Positions 57,107 to 64,000 of a stretch of 64,000 nucleotides of DNA are shown here, one piece after another. The DNA comes from Abelmoschus esculentus (taxonomy: Eukaryota > Streptophyta > Magnoliopsida > Malvales > Malvaceae). Each line of letters opens with the position of its first letter. Positions within the stretch are counted from its first letter, which is position 1. The notes under the pieces were generated by a model that did no database searches, was not told the DNA's origin, and worked only from the letters and a program-made list of their open reading frames with translations. The stretch spans positions 7,409,001 through 7,473,000 of the forward strand of contig JAUCBN010000054.1 in NCBI GenBank assembly GCA_035048815.1, written 5' to 3'. Position numbers and translations under genes: made by a program.

Positions 57107-57709
57107 AAGAGTGTATGCTACATTAAACAAATAATTGGCAGCAGTTGGATCCAACCTTAAGGGCTAAAATATGTATATATCTCTCAGTATAATATTGGTG
57201 TTCTTATGTACAGAAGTAAGCGGATTAAAGAGGTACTTAATTCTTTTAAATTTATGGATGTTAAGGTTTTGGTATTTTATGATTGTTCTTTTGCATGGTT
57301 GATGAATTGTATTAGTTTTTAATTTCTGAATTAACCTATTAAATTTCTATGTGATTGGAGCTATTATCTTGCATTGCATATTCATGACATGTAGGATCTG
57401 GTATGTGCATGCTGATGTTCCTGTTTAGAAGCATTCATGCTTAGTTCAATTCATTTGCATCTAGGTTTCTTGTTCATATAAGTTATCAATCTATCCTTTG
57501 CATGCATTGGAGGCTTTAGAACTTTCTCATAGAGCATCATGGACAAATATTCAGCTTCGTTGTTCATACAAGTTCTGATCACTCAACGTCTGTGTTGACA
57601 ATAGTGGTGCTTGAAGCTAATGACCTCCAGAAACAACAATTGTTCCTTTAATCAATGAGGCTAGATACTTCGTGCACCAATATTACTAGCTCAGACATTG
57701 AGCGATCAA

Positions 57710-58405
57710 TGTCTAATAGTTGAGAGTATACTCTAGAACAGATACTATTGTAATCATTGTAACTGAATAAAAATAATTAAATTTATAAAAATATTTACAG
57801 AATCTGGAGAATATATTTTTATAATTCCTATACTCCCCCTCAAGCTGGTGAGTAAACATAGTAAAGCACCGACTTGGATCTTAAATGATGCCTTTTTGTG
57901 GGAGAAAATTAACCCATCACTAGGTGTAAAATTTAGTTACCTTAGAATTCTATTAACAACCTCCAAATGTTCTTCTCGAGCATCACTCATGTGTTGACTT
58001 GTAATACTCACTGAGTATGTAATGTTTGTCCCTGTTAGAGAAAGATAAATCGGTTTTTCAACCAACCTTTGATAGGTTTCTTTGTCAATTGGATTACCGG
58101 CTACTTCTTTGTTGAACCTTAATCCTAGATCCATGGGGGTCTTAGCTGACTTGCATCCAAGCATCCCAGTTTCTGTAAGAAGGTCTAGGATGTATTTCCT
58201 TTGATTGATGATTAATTCTCCATTTGATCTTCACACTTCCATACCCAGAAAATACCTTAGGCTCCACAAGTCCTTTGTTTCAAACTCTTGGGCAAGGAAA
58301 ACTTTCAAATTTTCAATTTCTCTACTATCATCCCCTGAAAAAATCATGTCATCAACATACACAATTAATAAGCTTATTTTACCGGTTTTTGCAACCTTTC
58401 TTTAG
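57710..58405 (-). pseudogene. copia RT C-terminal fragment with LTR, array unit 2
   Basis: Same content as unit 1, shifted by 2048 bases, with the YVDD box at 58348-58359. Confidence 0.75.
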
Positions 58406-58504
58406 AACTAATGTTTTGATATAATAATTAAAAAAAGTTTTGGACTAATTTGAAAGGATTTAAAAAACGGTTTCGATACGCCCCTTAAGAATTTCGATAC
58501 GACT

Positions 58505-59150
58505 TGTTACTGGAAGAAAAAGTATTCTATTATGCTAGATATTTTATTGATAAAAAATACCTATTTATAGGTTACAAAGAGAGTCTAATCAAGGAAAAAA
58601 CCACACAAAATCAACAATTACAAATCCCTAAAAATCAGTAGCTAGATATTAGGAAATATAATTCCCTAATATAAACTACTTATTAAGATCAAGTAAAGAT
58701 AATACATAATTCATATTCTATCTAAAACTCCTACAATATACAGTTGTACATACTAACTAACACTCCCCTCAAACTGTGTATATGTTGTATATACCCAGTT
58801 TGGGTGTGAACTCATCAAAATTAACTATTGGAAATACCTTAGTGAAGATGTCAACAATCTAGTTTCTGGTAGGAACATAGTTTAGTTGGAAATACCACCA
58901 TTCACTTCTTTATAGATAAAGTGGCTATTTATTTCAATTGTTTGGTTTTGTCATGTTACACTAGATTCTTAACAATACTTATATCTGATTTGCTGTCAAT
59001 ATATATTTCGAAACTAGACTTTTCATCCAACTCTAGTTCTTTGAAAAATCTCGTTATCCACATTCTTTCTCATATTCGAAGAGATAATGCTCTAAATTTT
59101 GCCTCGACACTACTCCTTGACACCACAACTTGCCTTTTGTTATATTTTAG
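58505..59150 (-). pseudogene. copia 3' LTR and RNase H, array unit 2
   Basis: LTR 58505-58762 nearly identical to 56458-56715. The adjoining RNase H has clearly more differences from unit 1 than the LTR does. Confidence 0.75.
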
Positions 59151-59755
59151 AAGAGTGTATGCTACATTAAGCAAATAATTGGCAACAGTTAAATCCAACC
59201 TTAAGGGCTAAAATATGTATATATCTCTCAGTATAATATTGGTGTTCTTATGTACAAAAGTAAACAGATTGAAGAGGTACTTAATTCTTTGAAATTTATG
59301 GATGTTAAGGTTTTGGTATTTTGTGACTGTTCTTTTGCATGGTTGGTGAATTGTATTAGTTTTTAGTTTCTAAATGAACCTATTTAATTTCTATGTGATT
59401 GGAGCTATTATCTTGCATATTCATGACATATAAGATCTGGCATCTGCATGCTAATGTTCGTGTTTGGAAGCATTCATGTTTAGTTCAATTCATTTATCTA
59501 GGTTTCTTGTTTATATAAGTTATCAATCTATCCTTTGCAGGCATTGGAGGCTTTATAACTTTCTCATAGAGCATCATGGATAAATATTCAGTTTCGTTGT
59601 TCATACAAGTTCTGATCATTCGATGTTTATGCTGACAATATTGATTCTCGAAGCTCATGACCTCTGGAAACAACAATTGTTCCTTTAACCAATGAGGCTA
59701 GATGGTTCATGCACCAGTATTACCAGCATAGACATTGAGCGATCAATGTATAATA

Positions 59756-60187
59756 GTTGAGAATATACTCTAGAACATATATTACTGTAATCATTGTAAC
59801 TGAATAAAAAATGATTAAATTTAAAAAAAATATTTACAGAATCTGGAAAATATATTTTTATAATTCCTACACTCCCCCTCAAGCTGGTGAGTAAACATAG
59901 TAAAGCACCGACTTGGATCTTAGATGATGCCTTTTTGTGGTAGAAAATTGACCCAACACCAGGTGTAAAATTTAGTTACCTTAGAATTCTATTAACAACC
60001 TCCAAATGTTCTTCTCGAGCATCACTCATGTGTTGACTTGTAATACTCACTGAGTATGTAATGTTTGCCTTGTTAGAGAAAGATAAATCAGTTTTTCAAC
60101 CAATCTTTGATAGGTTTCTTTGTCAACTGGATTACCGGCTACTTCTTTGTTGAACCTTAATCCTGGATCCATAAGGGTCTCAGCTGA
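59756..60187 (-). pseudogene. copia RT C-terminal fragment with LTR, array unit 3 (partial)
   Basis: Diverged copy of the same RT end; it breaks off before the YVDD box and joins integrase sequence. Confidence 0.7.
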
Positions 60188-61306
60188 CTGCTCTATTTTG
60201 GTGTTTTGGATATTAAGGTGTTTTGGATAAAAAAAAAAAAGAAGAGATCTTGTAACTTTTAGGAGATATGTATTTTTCCTTTCGACTACTCCATTTTGTT
60301 ATGGAGTGTTGACATATAAAGTTAGGTGGAAGATACTTTTTTTTCCAAAAATAAATCGCAAAGGAATTACTAAGGTACTCACTCCCTTTATCACTCTTCA
60401 CAACCTTGGTACGTTTGTCAAATTGATTTTCAACCATTTTATAGAAAATTTTGAAAATTGACTCAACTTCAACCTTTTCTCTCATTAAAAAAGTTCATGT
60501 AGTCCTAGAGTAGTCTTCAATAAAGGTGATAAACCACCGAGACCCAGATAAATTTTTGACCTTAGATGGACCCCAAATATCACTGTGTATTATATAAAAG
60601 GGAGATGTGGGTGTAAATGAGGAATGAGCATAATTCAACTTTTTATGTTTAGCAAGTTGACGTACTTCACAAGTAAAAGAATTAGGCTTTTTACTGCTAA
60701 ATAGCTTGGAAAATATTTTTGAAAGATACCAAAATTTGGATATCTTAGCCTAAGGTGCCATAACATAATATCATTGGGTTCATTAGAAGAAGAAGAAGTC
60801 TTAAGATAAGTTAAAACTGAAAAAATTGGAGGTGGTATTTCATCTCAAGGATGTAAAGACCATTGGATAGTCTAGCACTACCAATCAATCACCTTCTTTG
60901 AGGTTTATACTTGAAATACACATCCATTAATTCTAAAGTTAGCATCATATTTAGCCTCACGAGCTAACTTATTAATTGATAACAAGTTACATGAAAGGTT
61001 AGAAACATATAGCACATTGGACTAAATTAATTTACCACCCACTTGAATAGTACCCCTTCCTTTTACTTGGGACAAAGAACCATCTGCAACTTTGATGGAG
61101 GTTTTAGAGTTACAATGGTTATAGGTGTGAAAGAGATGAAAATTTCCTGTCATGTGATCAGATGCACTTGAATCTATAACCCATGAGAGAGAATTAGAGG
61201 TTGCCAAGCTAGAAATTCTCGTTCAGAAAACGGTCATGAAAAAAACAACAAAGGAGAAATTGAAAGAGGAAAAATAGAGGTAAGGATCGGCTGCTAAACT
61301 ATAGCA
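60188..61306 (-). pseudogene. copia integrase and protease remnant
   Basis: Minus strand, right to left: protease with WVIDSSASDHMTG (61207-61022; the usual DSGAS reads DSSAS), pre-integrase text (LWHLRLRYPN near 60760), and integrase (MVENQFDKRTKVVKSDKGSEY near 60400). The gag gene is absent: only about 100 bases lie between LTR and protease. Stops and shifts are present throughout. Confidence 0.8.
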
Positions 61307-61549
61307 TGTTAAAAACAGAGGAAAAGTATTATGTTATGCTTGATATTTTATTGATAAAATAATACCTATTTATTGGTTATAAAGAGAGTCTAATCAAGGA
61401 AAAAATCACATAAAATCAAAAATTATAAATCTCTAAAAATCATATTAGGAAATATAATTCCCTAATTTAAACTAATCAAGTAAAGATAAAATATAATTCC
61501 TATTTTATCTAAAACTCCTACTATATATAGTTGTACAAACTAACTAACA
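61307..61549 (-). repeat. copia 5' LTR
   Basis: 243 bp, ends TGTTAAAAAC and CTAACTAACA in plus orientation. It matches the 3' LTRs at 56458 and 58505 with visible divergence. It directly abuts the gene-relic exon at 61550. Confidence 0.75.
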
Positions 61550-61627
61550 GTATGCTGTGATCTGCACGAAGTTCCGTTATCAGAAATAGTAGACTGGGTG
61601 AAGATTGCATTCATACTCAGCCGTGAG
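61550..61627 (+). pseudogene. gene relic exon 8
   Basis: 26 open codons (CCDLHEVPLSEIVDWVKIAF), ending GAG|GTTCCT. Its left part is probably lost at the copia junction. Confidence 0.5.
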
Positions 61628-62382
61628 GTTCCTTTACTTTTTAAAAAGGTTGTATATTTTTGTTATTCTGGTATGTTCATCATGCTTGCATAAGCTTAAT
61701 ATAGTCTTAGGTATGGTCCTATTTTAACTTCTTTGTTGTGGCTTGATGTAGAATCTGATTGTGAGCATATCAGCACAAAGAAAACAGTCTTCTGTTTGGG
61801 ACTGAAAGTTTTATTTTTTATTATGTACACTTGAGGATAGCATATTCACTATTTTGACTGTTAATATAGGAGTAGTGCCAAACCTGTTTGAAATTTGGTT
61901 TCTTCTTTTTGCCCCTAAATAAATTACTTTTCCTAATGTTGTGATCTATAGTAACATCAGACCAAATAAATGCCACCTTAAACTAGTTCTTGAGATTGGT
62001 TGCTTCTTCTAAAGGTCTTTTTCATCCAAATTCAAATCAACTCTCTTTATGTTAAGGTCACTTAAGCCAATAATGAGGTTATCTTTAGAACTGTTGATTT
62101 ACAGATTTCCTAACACCTACCAGACCTACATGGCTGTAATGAAATAATGTATTATCCAGTTAAGCTAAATTTGATTACCACACTGCTAATTTTAGTTCAC
62201 TTCTGATGTTTGTCTTAAGATGTCTATTGGTTTGTCAGGAAGTCTCCTTATAACTTCCATCTGTTATCTTTGCAAATTGCTCCCAAGAAATTTATTCTCT
62301 TAACTGTTTTTACTTTTTTATTCTCTCTATTGCTTTTTCTCTATTGTTCTTGGCAGCTAAATTTTTATTTATTAACACTCAG

Positions 62383-62577
62383 GTTTCCAGATTTCTTTCT
62401 GCAGTACATCTTCTTTCTGCCACTAATGAGCATTTTACTTTGCCATCTTGCAAAGAACTCTCTGAATGTCATTGGACTTCATATTTTCATCAAACTTCAC
62501 TTGGGACACATCTTAACAATCAATTCTTTCCTAATACTTCTGGGAGAACTAATGGACAACTCTTTGTAGATTCTGGG
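62383..62577 (+). pseudogene. gene relic exon 9
   Basis: Exactly 65 codons between CACTCAG and GTAAGT, open and in phase 0. Includes VSRFLSAVHLLSATNEHF and GRTNGQLFVDSG. Confidence 0.55.
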
Positions 62578-64000
62578 GTAAGTTTGCACACTTCATCTTG
62601 TGATCTTTCCTTGGTGTCATTTTCAAGATGATAAAATATCATGGCAAGTTATTCGCCAAAGGTCTATAGCTATACTATCTTCATTGAATTCTTTTCAATT
62701 GAAATCTTAGCACTTCCAAAAATTGTCTTTAAAACGTTAAGGTATTTGACGTGCATGGTATGGTGGAATTGAATCACAGTCACACTCCAGAATTAACATT
62801 AGGAAATGCCTTGTGCTCAAGAGTCATTCTGAATTGGGTGCTCTTTCATGTTTGTTAATAGTTATGATAGCAGCGATGATACGAGGTAGTCTGTCGAAAC
62901 GGACTTTCTTCATATGTTGCGGATCTATTAATGTTGTAAGCAAGTTCCTGCAACAAGAACAACATAAAAAACAACAAGGAAAGAAAGTTATATTAATGAT
63001 GAATTTAGGGAATAAAGGGAAGAACAAAAATTAAAAGAAAAATAAGAAAGAGATGGTGTTTTGATGGATTTCCAAACGAGGAAGATGAATGCTTCAAGAA
63101 ACATCCATGACAGCAACTCGAACATTCAACAATGGTGAATTTTGTTGCTGGAATCAAAATGCAACGCTAAACTCGAAAGAACCTGCACAATCTACTGAGC
63201 AAACCCGAATCGAATCTGTTTAACGTTAAAGGACTTGGACCCTCTAGATAGCAATCTAGGAACTCGAAGTATCAAGAGTTTGACAATAAAAAACAAGTTT
63301 GAATGTCAAAAAAGTTCTAAAAAGAACCAAATAAGAGAAAAACTCTCAAATATAATTTTTATTCAAAGTGTGTAACTTTGTGTTTACAAAATTAAGGAAA
63401 TATATAGGAGAGAAAGAAGTTGGCCGAATTTTGAATATATGGCCATAATTCAAAACGAAAATAATTAAAAATAACTATCCTAGGCACCTTTTAATTTCAT
63501 CTACTTGATTTGGCACATAAAACACATTTAACATGTGTTAAATGTTTGAATTTTGAATGAAAACCACCCTTCCTTATCCATTTGGGTGTTTTGGGGTGTA
63601 AGAGCAAGGGCCTTGTTTGGCTTGCATGCTTTTACACGCCCAAACATGTGTAAAAGGCTGCTATGTGGTTCCCACATGCATGACACATGCCTAGGACACC
63701 TACTCTTCATGTAGGATAGGATTCAGCTGCTGTAGGTCACTTCAACTTGAGTTGAGTTGAAACGAGCTAGCTAAGAAAGTTAGGAGTTGACTTGAGTTTA
63801 GAGTTAAGCCTTTGAGCTACCTCGAGCTAAGGTGAGCTGCGTGCACTCCGTTGGAATTCATTTGAGCTGAATAGAACTCACTTGAGCTAGTGTTCAACTG
63901 TATACACTTGCTTGAGCTGGAGTTTAGCTGCATACACCCGCTTGAGCTGGAGTTGAGTTGCATACACTCTCTTGAGTTGATGTTCTCCTATGTTCCTACA
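62578..64000 (-). mobile_element. possible LTR running off the right edge
   Basis: From about 62900 the minus strand carries TATA (CTCCTATATATTTCC, near 63408-63395) and AATAAA (63363-63358) at an LTR-like spacing, followed by a C/T-rich leader. No terminus or coding domain is seen. Before 62900 there is nothing recognisable. Confidence 0.3.
63770..63985 (+). repeat. CTTGAGCTGGAGTT short tandem repeat
   Basis: Three successive units of about 32 bases with the core CTTGAGCTGGAGTT...TGCATACAC lie at about 63888-63985. Looser GAGCTnAG words precede them from 63770. Confidence 0.6.

Larger units (their letters stand above)
55059..60187 (+). repeat. tandem array, 2.05-kb unit, two full copies and half a third
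   Basis: Units start at 55059, 57107 and 59151 (spacing 2048 and 2044), each with AAGAGTGTATGC. Each full unit holds two gene-relic exons, an RT fragment with a short LTR from one copia element, and the 3' LTR and RNase H of another. Units 1 and 2 are nearly identical over about 1.7 kb (the open frames at 55889 and 57937 encode the same 75 residues), while their RNase H parts and unit 3 are clearly more diverged. Unit 3 stops at about 60187, where copia integrase sequence begins. Confidence 0.9.
47181..62577 (+). pseudogene. multi-exon host gene relic, possibly separase N-terminal region
   Basis: Exons with GT/AG borders: about 47181-47300, 47385-47492, 52503-52637, 52744-54373 (interrupted by a hAT element), 54797-54911, 55059-55184, about 55456-55661, 61550-61627, 62383-62577. 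Most start and end in phase 0; the 54373/54797 pair joins in matching phase 2. Readable pieces include RICSSLFSQERINSSVQMD, LKFLCQPLAELVNSEKKRIL, YVYISQYNIGVLMYKSKRI and ALEALELSHRASWTNIQLRC. This helical, TPR-like text recalls the N-terminal half of plant separase, the protease that opens cohesin rings. That is a guess from memory. The 5' part is lost at the CACTA junction, no protease domain is present, and there are stops (for example two in 55059-55184) and a frameshift at the 52637/52744 join. Confidence 0.55.

Overview
The window is plant nuclear DNA that is almost entirely transposable elements. It is AT-rich, with primer-binding sites matching plant tRNAs and plant-specific element families (Athila-like Ty3, chromovirus-like Ty3, Ty1/copia, CACTA/En-Spm, hAT, LINE). 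A eudicot is likely; Malvaceae is only an impression from repeat style. I see no intact host gene, no structural RNA gene and no CRISPR. Every transposon reading frame I could recognise is broken, so coding regions are listed as pseudogenes.

Layout: (1) 1-15 kb is AT-rich spacer with long solo LTRs that start TGTAAC and end in TACA; two have perfect 5-bp target duplications (4648-7302, 9499-12140), and 12356-14570 is an inverted composite of related pieces. (2) 15.07-20.2 kb is a LINE RNase/zinc-finger tail split by a minus-strand gag-protease element (15261-20156) that has no RT or integrase. Its left LTR holds another solo LTR with a perfect duplication. (3) 21.7-42.6 kb is a plus-strand Athila-like element. 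A 4.1-kb non-coding relative sits in its 5' LTR (22729-26832, TSD GGAGG). A minus-strand gag-protease relative with an extra 3' ORF sits between its gag and protease (29319-38161). (4) 42.6-47.1 kb is a truncated CACTA element with a TNP2 transposase pseudogene.

(5) 47.2-62.6 kb holds a plus-strand multi-exon host gene relic, tentatively the N-terminal helical region of plant separase. Its exons keep good splice sites and mostly consistent phase. It is interrupted by a 4.4-kb solo LTR, by a hAT element in an exon (8-bp TSD), and by copia debris. Part of gene plus copia is repeated as a 2.05-kb tandem array. (6) The right edge looks like the start of another LTR on the minus strand.

The most interesting signals are non-coding: repeated hairpins with compensatory stem changes upstream of the polypurine tract in two related Athila-like elements; an AGGA-loop hairpin paired twice with G-rich tracts in both; a TATA box inside an element just ahead of its 3' ORF; about 22 W-boxes packed into 300 bp of a solo LTR; and dense TATCGATA palindrome clusters in the TGTAAC LTR family.
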